Shown one piece after another: positions 1 to 8,103 of a stretch of 32,507 bases of DNA. The stretch is from Hyphomicrobiales bacterium (GTDB lineage: Bacteria; Pseudomonadota; Alphaproteobacteria; Rhizobiales; Xanthobacteraceae). The stretch covers positions 1 through 32,507 of the forward strand of contig JAKFUP010000120.1 of the NCBI GenBank assembly GCA_021732625.1. Reading direction: 5' to 3'. The notes beneath the pieces were generated by a model. The model was not told the DNA's origin. It was given only the letters and a program-made list of their open reading frames with translations, and did no database searches. The position numbers and the translations under genes were made by a program. Every line of letters begins with the position of its first letter. Within the stretch, counting starts at the first letter, position 1.

Positions 1-4
1 CACC

Positions 5-27
5 CTTGTACGCGTTATGTGTACAAG
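5..27. repeat. 7-bp perfect inverted repeat at window edge
   Basis: CTTGTAC at 5-11 pairs with GTACAAG at 21-27 across a 9-nt loop; a further GTACAC follows at 41-46. It lies about 90 bp upstream of the nuclease gene and could be an operator or the end of a gene outside the window. There is no T-run, so it is not a classic terminator. The role is unknown. Confidence 0.35.
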
Positions 28-117
28 CCGCTTATGCCTCGTACACAGCACTTACCTAACCTACCGGCCTGTCACGCTTTCTGATTCTGGCGGAACTGAA
101 ACCGGTACGTCAAGTAT

Positions 118-687
118 ATGAATGGGCTTATGTTCCTAGTTCCTCGCATCAGTTCGCCGTGGCGCAGCCGTCTGTCGAGCGTCTTGCCATGGGTGTTCGT
201 CCTTGGTGTAGCCGCCGGCGCCTTGTTGACCGGCCGTGGCTGGCAGCCATGGAATAAGCCCGTCGCGACCGAAAAAGAATCACCCTACGCGCGCGATAGC
301 GAGATCATCTGGCAGCGCGCGGGCAATCCATCGGTTCGGCATCCCGTGGATGTGACGCGAACCATCGATGGCGATACGTTTGAAGCGAAGGTGCATTTGT
401 GGCCTGGCCTCGATCTGATGACGCGCGTGCGATTACGCGGCATCGATGCGCCGGAACTCAAGGCGTTGTGCGCGAAGGAAGCGAATCTCGCGGACGCTGC
501 GACGCGGGCTCTGCGCAAGCTGCTCGAAGAAGGCGATGTTGCGATCTACAATATCGGGCCCGACAAATACTCCGGCCGGGTGGTGGCGGATGCTGCGACC
601 AAGCGCACGCCGAACATTTCCGCGGCGCTTTTGAAGGCGGGCCATGTGCGGAGTTATCAAGGTGGCCGCCGCGATGGCTGGTGTTAG
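118..687 (+). CDS. Membrane-anchored staphylococcal-nuclease-like (SNase/TNase) protein
   Basis: 189 aa. A hydrophobic segment at about residues 20-40 (after SPWRSR) looks like an uncleaved signal anchor, putting the rest outside the cytoplasmic membrane. The SNase fold follows from about 75. The motif TIDGDTF gives Asp86 (Asp21 of S. aureus nuclease), RVRLRGIDAPE gives Arg105, Asp110 and Glu113 (Arg35, Asp40, Glu43), and DKYSGR gives Arg154 (Arg87), so calcium-binding and catalytic positions are largely kept; Thr41 is Ala. The family cleaves DNA or RNA phosphodiester bonds. The tail from Ala170 (LLKAGHVRSYQGG) matches the usual end of bacterial SNase-like proteins. Start: ATG at 118 has no strong ribosome binding site, and ATG at 130 is an alternative. 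It converges on the L,D-transpeptidase gene across a shared terminator. Confidence 0.85.
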   Translation: MNGLMFLVPRISSPWRSRLSSVLPWVFVLGVAAGALLTGRGWQPWNKPVATEKESPYARDSEIIWQRAGNPSVRHPVDVTRTIDGDTFEAKVHLWPGLDLMTRVRLRGIDAPELKALCAKEANLADAATRALRKLLEEGDVAIYNIGPDKYSGRVVADAATKRTPNISAALLKAGHVRSYQGGRRDGWC

Positions 688-698
688 GCACGGGAAGT

Positions 699-726
699 AA
701 AAAGCCGCGTCGGAACGCGGCTTTTT
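699..726. terminator. Bidirectional rho-independent terminator
   Basis: A 12-bp stem (699-710 with 715-726, core GCCGCGT / ACGCGGC) with a 4-nt loop is flanked by an A-run on the left and a T-run on the right, so it can work on both strands. It sits between the convergent nuclease and L,D-transpeptidase genes. Confidence 0.9.
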
Positions 727-749
727 CGATTCCGGATTGTCAGAAAAAA

Positions 750-1265
750 TCAGCGCGTCACGACCACAGGGGTGCCGACCGACACGCGCTCATAGAGATC
801 CGTGATGTCCTGATTGAGCATGCGGATGCAGCCGTAGGACACATATCCGCCGATCGAATTCGGCCTGTTGGTGCCGTGAATGGCGTATTCACCGCCGGTC
901 AACGTCATCGCTGCCACACCCATCGGGTTATGCGGTGAGCCGCCGGCGATAACGCTGGGAAGGCTGGGGTTATCTCGTTTGACATCGGCGGGTGGCGCCC
1001 AAGCCGGGTTGCGATACTTGCCGTCGATGCGCGCGGAGCCTGCCCATTGCTTGCCGGCCTTGCCAACGCCAACGGGGTAGCGAACGGCAACGCCTTCGCC
1101 CATCACCAGATAGAGCCGGCGCTCGTTGGTTTTCACAACGATGGTGCCGGGATAATAGCCGCCGCGAAACGAAACCACCTGCGGACTTGCCGCTGCGGCG
1201 TTCGCCGTGAGAACGCCCACCCCCATTGCGATAACCATCGCCGCACGCTTCAACGCAATCATCAC
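750..1265 (-). CDS. L,D-transpeptidase (YkuD / ErfK family), exported
   Basis: 171 aa. An N-terminal signal peptide (hydrophobic to about residue 25, AAA-A-S cleavage region) directs it to the periplasm. A single YkuD domain covers about 40-170, with the active-site motif HGTN at His130 and SYGCIRM giving the catalytic Cys146. The family forms 3-3 crosslinks in peptidoglycan, or attaches proteins or cleaves crosslinks; which of these it does cannot be told from sequence. The length is that of the small single-domain rhizobial forms; there is no LysM or peptidoglycan-binding domain. Start: ATG at 1265 is followed by a second ATG codon. It is transcribed alone, with a terminator at 699-726 and three short tandem repeats just upstream. 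Confidence 0.88.
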   Translation of the reverse strand: MMIALKRAAMVIAMGVGVLTANAAAASPQVVSFRGGYYPGTIVVKTNERRLYLVMGEGVAVRYPVGVGKAGKQWAGSARIDGKYRNPAWAPPADVKRDNPSLPSVIAGGSPHNPMGVAAMTLTGGEYAIHGTNRPNSIGGYVSYGCIRMLNQDITDLYERVSVGTPVVVTR

Positions 1266-1285
1266 CGAACTCCAGCTTCTCTGAA

Positions 1286-1333
1286 CGCAACCAAATTTCA
1301 GGCAACCAAAACTTCACGCAACCAAAACTTCAC
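1286..1333 (-). repeat. Three ~16-bp tandem repeats upstream of the L,D-transpeptidase
   Basis: GCAACCAAAAYTTCA occurs at 1287-1300 (one base shorter), 1302-1316 and 1318-1332, each separated by one base. On the coding strand the unit reads TGAAGTTTTGGTTGC. The array ends 21 bp before the L,D-transpeptidase start. Regular spacing of about 1.5 helix turns could suit a repeated operator or an untranslated-leader element. The remaining 1334-1505 has a small hairpin around 1368-1384 and no gene I can support. Confidence 0.6.
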
Positions 1334-1505
1334 TATGAATAATGAGTGAAGTGCCTGACCGATTGGTTTCCGGCCATCCCGGAACCTCCAAAAGCGGGTG
1401 CATTCAATGAAAAATCTGGCGGTAAAGTAAATGACTTGGAAACAACACTCGCCGGTAAACCGACCGCCGGAGACGTTTTCCGTCCAAAACTGTGTGATCC
1501 GGCCT

Positions 1506-1612
1506 CTACCCGAGCGTGAAGGCCTCGTGGATGGCGGATTGCACCGAGCCGCCCAGCACCGCTCCGCCGCCCGCAACATAGATCCAGTCGCCGATCACGG
1601 CTGCGCCGGAAC
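1506..1612 (-). pseudogene. C-terminal remnant of a Kelch-repeat protein
   Basis: Reading the minus strand in the frame that stops at 1506-1508 gives about 34 residues containing GAAVIGDWIYVAGGG and ending SAIHEAFTLG. This is the last Kelch blade and tail of a galactose-oxidase-like protein: hydrophobic-I-Y-V-x-GG is the Kelch hallmark. The coding match ends at the 3' end of the next gene (stop at 1618-1620), in a different frame, so the rest of the Kelch gene has been deleted or replaced. No start codon or binding site is present. Assignment rests on motif recognition only. Confidence 0.6.
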
Positions 1613-1617
1613 GTTTC

Positions 1618-2166
1618 CTATCGCACTTTGGCTCCCAAGATCAGCCGAACTTTGTGGGCTACGTCGCTCGAACTATCCAATATAAATGGGATTGAGCATG
1701 GCGCTTGCAGAACCGTCAGAGAAACTGGCTCGGGGTCGGGTAGGGCGGTGGCGCTTGGATCGCGAAGGGGCAATTTTAGCAAAGCGATGAGGTATGGCCC
1801 GGCGGCCATCTTATCTGGTTCTCCGAAAGTCGAATTGTCCCAAATCACCGAAAGACGGGCAGGCGCTGTACCGATCAGTACTTCATCCACCTGAATATCG
1901 AAGTGCGCGTTATCGCTTATGATTCCGCTTGGGCCTTCATAGAGTTGGCGCAGACTCGAAGGGAGATTCGGATTAGCCAACTTCTTCCGACGAAACTCGA
2001 GGTCGCGGACGATCCGGTAGTTGCTGACGCGCCCGATCACAACCACATCCGCATATTTGATATCATCAAGCTGCAAGGGAACGTTTATCCGGCAACCATA
2101 AGCCGACCGGCTTGCCGACAAGGCGACCAATGCGGTGACGCCTGAAAGAAAAAAACGTCGGTGCAT
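1618..2166 (-). CDS. Tat-exported protein of unknown function
   Basis: About 182 aa from ATG 2166; a TTG two codons upstream is less likely, and CGGAG lies in front of this ATG. The N-terminus HRRFFLSGVTALVALSAS fits a twin-arginine signal (RRxFL followed by a moderately hydrophobic stretch), ending near AYGC. The mature part starts with a Cys, has ADVVVIGRVSNY and FDIQVDEVLIG, and carries a second Cys near residue 155. That pattern (leading Cys, 'A-D-V-V-hydrophobic-G-x-V', then 'V-x-x-V-hydrophobic-x-G') resembles OB-fold / TIMP-netrin-like secreted proteins, but the match is weak and I assign no function. It lies between two stretches of gene debris, which suggests a recently rearranged or acquired segment. 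Confidence 0.6.
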   Translation of the reverse strand: MHRRFFLSGVTALVALSASRSAYGCRINVPLQLDDIKYADVVVIGRVSNYRIVRDLEFRRKKLANPNLPSSLRQLYEGPSGIISDNAHFDIQVDEVLIGTAPARLSVIWDNSTFGEPDKMAAGPYLIALLKLPLRDPSATALPDPEPVSLTVLQAPCSIPFILDSSSDVAHKVRLILGAKVR

Positions 2167-2192
2167 CTCCAACTCCGAAGTAAATATCCGCT

Positions 2193-2360
2193 TTAGCGGA
2201 GCAGCGGATTGACCATCTTCAATTCAGGGAAGCGTGAGAATTCGCGATCAGCTTACTTATCCCGATCAGGTGCTCCCTGATTGCGTTTGGCCGGCTTTTC
2301 CGCTTTCGGCTCTGCAAGGACACGGCGCGAGCCGTCCTCGGCGCGCGCAGAGTCGAACCA
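2193..2360 (-). pseudogene. Unidentified gene tail with an in-frame stop
   Basis: One minus-strand frame from 2360 reads WFDSARAEDGSRR, then an Ala/Lys/Glu-rich tail (AEPKAEKPAKRNQ), then TAA, and continues in the same frame as FSRFPELKMVNPLLR before the final TAA at 2193-2195. GC-rich third positions on both sides of the internal TAA suggest decayed coding sequence. The family is not recognised. It overlaps the antitoxin-like remnant in another frame, so at most one is genuine at any base; probably a fusion of two broken genes. Confidence 0.35.
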
Positions 2361-2425
2361 TTCCGGGCCGCTATTTGCTTGGCGGCGCGATACACACTGT
2401 CATCGATTTCAACGGTTACTCTCGT
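2219..2425 (-). pseudogene. Remnant of a VapB-like (ribbon-helix-helix) antitoxin gene
   Basis: A 69-codon open frame begins ACG-AGA-GTA and reads RVTVEIDDSVYRAAKQIAAR, the typical first strand and helix of small VapB / CopG-like antitoxins. The codon where ATG is expected is ACG, stops lie just upstream, and there is no ribosome binding site. Homology fades after about residue 23; the remaining open frame is arginine-rich and unlike the family. No toxin gene is adjacent. I read it as a dead 5' fragment. The rest of 2173-2511 has a TCCGC/GCGGA hairpin at 2187-2200 and nothing else. Confidence 0.5.
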
Positions 2426-2511
2426 GGCTTAAACGTATTAGCCGAGAGAGTTTCGGGCCAGTTATATGCTGCTAGGCTAACTCAAAGTTCGCAAACAATT
2501 GGGGCATCTTC

Positions 2512-4464
2512 CTAGACGCTCTTGCCGCGCTTGTTCTGACGGTTGTTGACCAGATCATCGACGACGGCGGGATCGGCAAGCGTCGAGGTATCGCCGAGAC
2601 TTGCGGGATCATCCTCGGCGATCTTGCGTAGAATGCGGCGCATGATCTTGCCTGAGCGCGTCTTCGGCAACCCCGGAGCGAATTGAACCAGGTCAGGCGA
2701 TGCAATCGGGCCGATATCCTTACGCACCCACGCGATCAATTCCTTGCGAAGGTCCTCGCTCGGCTGCGCACCCGTCATCAGCGTGACATAGGCGTAGATG
2801 CCCTGACCCTTGATGTCGTGCGGATATCCCACAACGGCGGCTTCCGATACTTTCGTGTGCGCGACGAGCGAGCTTTCGACCTCGGCGGTGCCCATGCGGT
2901 GCCCCGACACGTTGATGACGTCATCGACGCGGCCGGTGATCCAGTAGTAACCGTCCTCGTCGCGGCGGCAGCCGTCGCCGGTGAAGTACTTGTTCTTGTA
3001 TGTCGAGAAGTAAGTCTGCTCGAAGCGCTCGTGATCGCCATAGACCGTGCGCATCTGGCCCGGCCAAGATTTCGAGATGCAGAGGTTTCCGCTGCATGCG
3101 CCGTCCAGCACCTTGCCGTCGGCATCCACGATCTCCGGCACCACGCCGAAGAATGGCTGCGTCGCGGAGCCGGGCTTCAGCTTGATCGCACCGGGAAGTG
3201 GCGTGATCAAAATGCCGCCGGTTTCGGTCTGCCACCACGTATCGACGATAGGGCAACGGCTGTCGCCGACGATCTGATAGTACCACTCCCATGCTTCCGG
3301 ATTGATCGGCTCGCCGACCGAGCCGAGCAGGCGCAGCGATTTGCGCGAAGTCTTCTTCACCGGATCGTCGCCTGACTGCATCAACGCGCGGATTGCAGTC
3401 GGCGCGGTGTAGAATGTGTTGACCTGATGCTTGTCGATGACCTCCCAGAAGCGCGAGTTGCTGGGATAGTTCGGCACACCTTCGAACATCAGTGTGGTCG
3501 CGCCGTTGGCCAGCGGTCCATAGAGAATGTAGCTGTGGCCGGTGACCCAGCCCACGTCGGCGGTGCACCAGTAGATATCGCCTTCGTGATAATCGAACAC
3601 GTATTGATGCGTCATCGATGCGTAAACGAGATAGCCGCCAGTGGTGTGCAACACGCCCTTCGGTTTGCCGGTCGAACCCGACGTATAGAGAATGAACAGC
3701 GGATCTTCCGCATTCATCGGCTCGCACGGACATTCGCTCGTCACCATTGCAGATGCTTCGTGATGCCAAACATCACGCACCGGATTCATGTCGATGGTGC
3801 CGCCGGTCCGCTTGACCACGATCACATGATCCACAGCAGCGCCCTTGGCGATGGCCGCATCGACGTTGGCCTTGAGCGGCACTTTCTTTCCGCCGCGCAG
3901 GCCTTCATCCGCGGTGATAACGACGCGCGACTCGCAATCGGTGAGGCGCTGGGCGAGCGAGTCCGGCGAGAAGCCGCCGAAAACCACGGAGTGCATGGCG
4001 CCGATTCGTGCGCAGGCCAGCATCGCGTAGGCCGCTTCAGGAATCATCGGCATATAGACCGTGACGCGATCGCCTTTCTTGACGTTCCGCAGCCGCAGGA
4101 TGTTGGCCATCTTGCAAACTTCGTCGTGCAGTTCCTGGTAGGTGATCTTCTTCGATTCAGACGGATCGTCGCCTTCCCAGATGATCGCGACCTGATCGGC
4201 GCGCTTGGCCAGATGACGGTCGATGCAGTTGTGCGCGACGTTCAAAATTCCGTCTTCAAACCATTTGATCGAAATGTTGCCCGGCGCGAAGGAGACGTTC
4301 TCGACCTTGGTGAAGGGCTTGGTCCAATCGACGCGCTTGCCGTGCTCGGCCCAGAACGCGTTCGGATCATTGATCGAGCGCGCGTACATGTCTTTGTATT
4401 TGGCCTGATCGACGTAGGCGCGCTTCGCCCAATCGGCTGTCACGTCGTAGATTTTCTCGGACAT
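2512..4464 (-). CDS. acs: Acetyl-coenzyme A synthetase
   Basis: 650 aa, the usual length for Acs (about 645-655). It converts acetate, ATP and CoA to acetyl-CoA through acetyl-AMP in the cytoplasm. The AMP-forming P-loop [11 protein letters not shown] lies near residue 265, WWQTETGG near 415, and the C-terminal hinge/lid region has [18 protein letters not shown]. The motif [13 protein letters not shown] near 610 carries the conserved lysine that is reversibly acetylated in Acs proteins. Start ATG 4464 is preceded by a strong GGAGGA about 8 nt upstream. It is transcribed alone; a 412-bp region separates it from the divergent topoisomerase gene. Confidence 0.98.
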   Translation of the reverse strand: MSEKIYDVTADWAKRAYVDQAKYKDMYARSINDPNAFWAEHGKRVDWTKPFTKVENVSFAPGNISIKWFEDGILNVAHNCIDRHLAKRADQVAIIWEGDDPSESKKITYQELHDEVCKMANILRLRNVKKGDRVTVYMPMIPEAAYAMLACARIGAMHSVVFGGFSPDSLAQRLTDCESRVVITADEGLRGGKKVPLKANVDAAIAKGAAVDHVIVVKRTGGTIDMNPVRDVWHHEASAMVTSECPCEPMNAEDPLFILYTSGSTGKPKGVLHTTGGYLVYASMTHQYVFDYHEGDIYWCTADVGWVTGHSYILYGPLANGATTLMFEGVPNYPSNSRFWEVIDKHQVNTFYTAPTAIRALMQSGDDPVKKTSRKSLRLLGSVGEPINPEAWEWYYQIVGDSRCPIVDTWWQTETGGILITPLPGAIKLKPGSATQPFFGVVPEIVDADGKVLDGACSGNLCISKSWPGQMRTVYGDHERFEQTYFSTYKNKYFTGDGCRRDEDGYYWITGRVDDVINVSGHRMGTAEVESSLVAHTKVSEAAVVGYPHDIKGQGIYAYVTLMTGAQPSEDLRKELIAWVRKDIGPIASPDLVQFAPGLPKTRSGKIMRRILRKIAEDDPASLGDTSTLADPAVVDDLVNNRQNKRGKSV

Positions 4465-4876
4465 TCATTCCTCCACCGGCATAACCGGGTGCGCCTGGCA
4501 GCCCGGTTCATTTTTGTTGTTGGGACAATTATGCGACGCGGCGCACAAACGCCACAAGACGGAATGATTAGGACTTTCGGCGATCAAGGACGTGATGATC
4601 AATGCGCCGCTCGCCCTTATCCATCCTATCGCTGGAAGAAAATCGCGCGGCGCGAGGTGATGGCAGCTCATGCTCACCGGGTGTTAAAACTGAGCCATTT
4701 GGCGCCCCGAATCGGCGGGTTTCGCGCCCGCCATGCAGTTTGCCGTTAACCCGTCCCCTCGTTTTGGGGTGGCGTATTGGGCATCGACCCCCTAAATGGC
4801 CCCCAGCGGACGTCACTTCCGGAACCAACCGGGTGGGCTCGCCGTTCTTGGGTACAGGCGTAGGCGGCGTAAGCCA
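4465..4876. other. Intergenic region between acs and topoisomerase IB
   Basis: 412 bp between divergent genes, so it should hold both promoters. It contains the acs ribosome binding site (complement of 4471-4476), an AT-rich stretch near 4508-4532, a hairpin GGCGGG/CCCGCC at 4714-4732, and a C-run/G-run pair near 4754-4768. Open frames here have no recognisable product. No promoter can be called with confidence. Confidence 0.5.
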
Positions 4877-5980
4877 ATGATCGAGCAACAGAATTTTCAG
4901 CTACCCGAAGTTGTGGCGCCGGCCGGCGTGATTGCACGCGGGGCCGATCGGGCTCGCTCGTCGGTCGAAGGTCTCGCAAATGACCTCGGGCTGACTTTAG
5001 GTGCGCCGCACCAATTGACCATTCGCCGGGTTCGCCGCGGCCGTGGATATTCGTTTGTCCGGCCAAACGGTACCGCGGTACGTCACGCGCACACCGTCCG
5101 CCGCTTCAACGCGCTGGCGGTCCCGCCAGCTTACCGCGATGTGCTCTACGCAGCCGATCCATCGCTGCATCTGCAGGCCGTTGGCCGCGATGCTGCCGGC
5201 CGGCTGCAGTATCGCTATCACGCCGATTGGGAAAAAGTTCGCGAGACCCGCAAGGCGGAACGTCTCGGCAGACTGGTGCAGGCTTTGCCGCGTATCCGCC
5301 GCAATGTCGCAAAGCATCTTGCCGGCGATCAGGCGACGCGCGAATTTGCGTTGTCAGCGGTGATCGAGCTGATTGCCAAGACTGCAATCCGCCCCGGCAA
5401 CGAATCCTATGCGCGCATGAACGGCACACGCGGCGCGACCACGCTCCTGAAGTCGAACGTGATCCTCGACGATCGCCTCGTAACGCTGACGTTCCGCGGC
5501 AAGGGCGGCAAGGACATCCGCAAGACCTGCAAGGCTCCGCGTTTGTTGCACGCGATGCGCGTGCTGCGCGATGTCCCGGGCAAGCGCATCTTCCAGTATC
5601 GCGACAATAATGGCGTTGTGCGCAACGTCTCGACCACACAGGTCAATGTGTTTCTGCGCGACATTGCTGGCATCAAGATTTCGCTGAAAGATTTCCGCAC
5701 GCTGGTCGCATCGGCCGCGGCGCTGGATATTTTGTCGCGCGTTACACCTGCGCCAAGCGAACGCGGCCGCCGCAAGCAGGTGCTGGAAGCTGTGCGTGCC
5801 GCTGCTGACGAATTGTCAAATACGCCCGCGATCTGCCGAAAGAGCTATGTGCACGACACGATTTTCGCCGCGTTCGAAGACGGCGGGCTTGCCCGCATTG
5901 CCTCGACGCTGAAGACCAAGGGCTTGTTGGCGCGCCGCGAGGTGTTGCTGGCGAAAGTCGTGGCGACCGCGGCTGCATGA
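4877..5980 (+). CDS. DNA topoisomerase IB (poxvirus-like bacterial type)
   Basis: 367 aa from ATG 4877; the frame stays open upstream to 4796, but the extension (GLAVLGYRRRRRKP) is not family-like. The enzyme relaxes supercoils by nicking one strand through a 3'-phosphotyrosine. The N-terminal domain covers about 35-110 (GYSFVRPNG, RFNALAVPPAY). The catalytic domain has IRPGNESYARMNGTRGATTL, the lysine hairpin FRGKGGK, SLKDFRT with the conserved Arg, and KSYVHDTIF with nucleophile Tyr324. The vaccinia active-site His is Asn315 here (SNTPAICRKSY), as known for the Deinococcus enzyme. It converges with the methyltransferase gene; the stops are 13 bp apart around a small AGCGC/GCGCT hairpin (5980-5994). 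Confidence 0.93.
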   Translation: MIEQQNFQLPEVVAPAGVIARGADRARSSVEGLANDLGLTLGAPHQLTIRRVRRGRGYSFVRPNGTAVRHAHTVRRFNALAVPPAYRDVLYAADPSLHLQAVGRDAAGRLQYRYHADWEKVRETRKAERLGRLVQALPRIRRNVAKHLAGDQATREFALSAVIELIAKTAIRPGNESYARMNGTRGATTLLKSNVILDDRLVTLTFRGKGGKDIRKTCKAPRLLHAMRVLRDVPGKRIFQYRDNNGVVRNVSTTQVNVFLRDIAGIKISLKDFRTLVASAAALDILSRVTPAPSERGRRKQVLEAVRAAADELSNTPAICRKSYVHDTIFAAFEDGGLARIASTLKTKGLLARREVLLAKVVATAAA

Positions 5981-5993
5981 GCGCTGTTGGCGC

Positions 5994-6680
5994 TCAGGTT
6001 TCGATCGTCCACACCGCCGTTCTCTTGATCTCCATGTCTTCCAGTTCCCGCGTGACCGGAACGCTGTACTCCGCACGCTGTTTCAGCTTGTCCTTTGGCA
6101 AATAGGTCCGCCCGGGATCGCCGATCAGGATTGTCGTGCCGCGACCCGCATGACGCAGCAGGAAGGCAAACGCCTGCTCAGCGGTATCGCGCTCATAGAA
6201 GATGTCGCCGGCGAGAATCGAATCCCAAATCCGATCGCTATCAGCAGTCAGCAGATTGTCCGTCACGGTTGAAATCATGACCGCATTCGCCTGCGCGTTC
6301 AGCCGCGCGGCAGACAGCGCAAAGGCATCGATGTCGGCGACATCGACCGAAGCAGCGCCAGCCTTCATTGCAGCAATTCCGACCAGTCCTGAGCCTGATG
6401 CCAGATCGAGCACGCGCCTGCCGCGAATTGTTTCGGGATGATCGAGCACATAGCGTGCAAGTGCCTGTCCGCCGGCCCAGGCAAAAGCCCAGAACGGTGG
6501 TGGCAATCCCGTGGCGCCGAGTTCTTCCTCGGTTTGATGCCAGAGCGGTACGGCCTCATCGGCGACGTAGATGGATATCTCCGGCACCAGCGGCACCGGG
6601 CGTAGCCGGGTGTTGGTTCGGATGAAAGTTTCAGGATCATCGATCGATGACTGAGGTGAAGCCTGTTCCGGCGATGACAC
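5994..6680 (-). CDS. Class I SAM-dependent methyltransferase, ETF-beta lysine methyltransferase-like
   Basis: 228 aa with GTG start at 6680, immediately after the TAG of the EVE gene (no spacer), so translation is probably coupled. Motif I is RVLDLASGSGLVGIAA near residue 90; the acidic end of strand 2 is DVADIDAFAL. The post-II motif is AGDIFYERD, and LIGDPGRTYLP follows. The D-x-F-Y-E and D-P-x-R-x-Y-L-P signatures, with the N-terminal FIRTNTRLRPVPLVPEI, match the METTL20 / bacterial ETFB lysine methyltransferase group characterised in Agrobacterium. The expected substrate is a lysine of electron transfer flavoprotein beta; no etf gene is in this window. Alternative: another Nnt1/PrmA-type protein methyltransferase. 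Confidence 0.7.
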   Translation of the reverse strand: MSSPEQASPQSSIDDPETFIRTNTRLRPVPLVPEISIYVADEAVPLWHQTEEELGATGLPPPFWAFAWAGGQALARYVLDHPETIRGRRVLDLASGSGLVGIAAMKAGAASVDVADIDAFALSAARLNAQANAVMISTVTDNLLTADSDRIWDSILAGDIFYERDTAEQAFAFLLRHAGRGTTILIGDPGRTYLPKDKLKQRAEYSVPVTRELEDMEIKRTAVWTIET

Positions 6681-7094
6681 CTACACGCCGCCCGCCTTGC
6701 AGATTACCTTCCATTGATCGGCGGTCACCGACTGAACAGATAATCGCGACAGCTTCACCAGCTCCATGTCGGCGAGTTTCTTGTCGACCTTGACGGCGGC
6801 GAGCGTGACGAAGGTCTTCAGCGGTTTGTCGGCCTTGATGTCAACGCAAACAAATTTTTCGGTCTTGTCGGTCGGATCTGGATAGTGCTCGCGAATGATC
6901 TCGGCGATTCCGACGATCTCCTTGCCCTCGTTGGAATGATAGTAAAACGCTTTGTCACCCTTCTTCATCTTCATCAGATTGAGTTTGGCGGTGTGATTGC
7001 GCACGCCGGTCCATGGCTCGCCCTTTGCGCCCTTCGCGACGAGTTGATCCCAGGAAAACGCATCAGGTTCGGATTTCACCAGCCAGTAGGCCAT
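6681..7094 (-). CDS. EVE-domain protein (THYN1 / DUF55 family)
   Basis: 137 aa from ATG 7094, chosen because AGAGGAAG sits just upstream and the family starts MAYWLVKSEP; upstream codons in frame are not family-like. The whole protein is one EVE domain: WLVKSEPDAFSWDQL, WTGVRNHTAKLNL, KGDKAFYYHSN, GIAEI and YPDPT are the usual landmarks. EVE domains have a PUA-like fold and bind modified bases in DNA or RNA; the bacterial single-domain form has no settled role. It is first in a two-gene unit with the methyltransferase, whose start directly follows its stop. Confidence 0.9.
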   Translation of the reverse strand: MAYWLVKSEPDAFSWDQLVAKGAKGEPWTGVRNHTAKLNLMKMKKGDKAFYYHSNEGKEIVGIAEIIREHYPDPTDKTEKFVCVDIKADKPLKTFVTLAAVKVDKKLADMELVKLSRLSVQSVTADQWKVICKAGGV

Positions 7095-7197
7095 ATCTTC
7101 CTCTTGTCTTCCTCTTGCTATGGACGTCGCGCCGATACGATAGCCCCAGCTTTCGTCGAACTGCAATGCTGGTCAGCCTGCGCCAGTCGCACAGCCG

Positions 7198-8103
7198 CTA
7201 GATTCGATCGAGCGCGAGTCGAGCGATCTTGTCTGAAGCAAAATCGAGGAAAGCGCGCACCCGTGGCGCCAGCAGACGTGCGCTCGCATAGACCAGATGG
7301 ATGGGGAGTGGCGGCAACTCGTAAGTCTTGAGGACGCGCACGAGCGAACCATCCTTCAGTTCGGGTGCGACCTGATACGATAAGACGCGCGTGAGGCCCT
7401 TGCCGCTCTGCGCCAGCGTAATCGCAACCTCCGCTCGGTTCACTTCGATTCGGCCGGGGACCTTGACCGACCACTGGGTGCGATCCTTGCGCTGGAAGGT
7501 CCAGGCGGGATTGCTGGCGTGATTGATGAACAGCACGGCGCGATGGCGAACAAGGTCGTCAGGGGTGCGAGGCGTGCCGTGCTCGCGCAGATAATCGGGG
7601 CTCGCGACCACAATCCGGCTGACTTGCCCGACGCGCTTGCTCATCAGTGATGAGTTTTCCAGTTGGCCAATGCGCAAGGCGACATCGACGCGCTCCTCGA
7701 TCAGATCGGCGAGGTCGTCCGCCAGCGAGAGTTGCGCGGTAATCTCTGGGTGAAGATCCAGAAAATCGCTGACAATCGGCGCTAAATGCCGGCGGCCAAA
7801 AAACATCGGCGCTGATAGACGGACCAGTCCGCGCAAAACCTTGGTTTCGCCGACGACATAGTTCATCGACTCGTCGAAGTCGGCGAGCAAGCGGCGTGAC
7901 TGCTCGGCGAGCCGCGTGCCGGCATCGGTGAGGGACAGCTTCCGCGTCGTGCGCTGGAGCAGGCGAACGCCGAGGCGCTGCTCCATCTCGCTGAGAATGC
8001 GCGTGGTCGAGGACGGAGAGCGGCCGGACTGGCGTCCGCCGGCCACGAAGCTCCCGGTGTCCGCGATGGCGAGAAAAAGCCGCAACTCGTCGAGCTGGTC
8101 CAT
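7198..8103 (-). CDS. LysR-family transcriptional regulator
   Basis: 301 aa. The N-terminal winged helix-turn-helix spans about 1-60 (LRLFLAIADTGSF, then SSTTRILSEMEQRLGVRLLQRTTR). The co-inducer domain follows from about 90 (VRLSAPMFFGRRHLAPI, VDVALRIGQLENSSL). It resembles the DsdA/AaeR-like group with the VRLSAP signature. Start ATG 8103. It is divergent from the HAD gene across 107 bp, and LysR proteins commonly control the divergent neighbour, so regulation of that gene is the likely inference. The effector is unknown. Confidence 0.93.
   Translation of the reverse strand: MDQLDELRLFLAIADTGSFVAGGRQSGRSPSSTTRILSEMEQRLGVRLLQRTTRKLSLTDAGTRLAEQSRRLLADFDESMNYVVGETKVLRGLVRLSAPMFFGRRHLAPIVSDFLDLHPEITAQLSLADDLADLIEERVDVALRIGQLENSSLMSKRVGQVSRIVVASPDYLREHGTPRTPDDLVRHRAVLFINHASNPAWTFQRKDRTQWSVKVPGRIEVNRAEVAITLAQSGKGLTRVLSYQVAPELKDGSLVRVLKTYELPPLPIHLVYASARLLAPRVRAFLDFASDKIARLALDRI

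Noticed and set aside
1286-1333. CRISPR array
   Set aside because: Units are 15-16 bp with 1-bp spacing and only three copies; no spacers or cas genes. The same applies to 25043-25081.
2219-2425. Functional toxin-antitoxin locus
   Set aside because: Only an antitoxin-like N-terminus is present, without ATG, binding site or toxin gene.
4714-4732. Riboswitch or attenuator upstream of topoisomerase IB
   Set aside because: Only one simple hairpin without T-run; no known riboswitch core was recognised.
3427-4749. Long plus-strand open frame (440 codons) opposite acs
   Set aside because: It is antisense to a clear acs gene; its composition (His/Arg/Asp-rich) is that of the reverse complement of GC-rich coding DNA and it has no family features.
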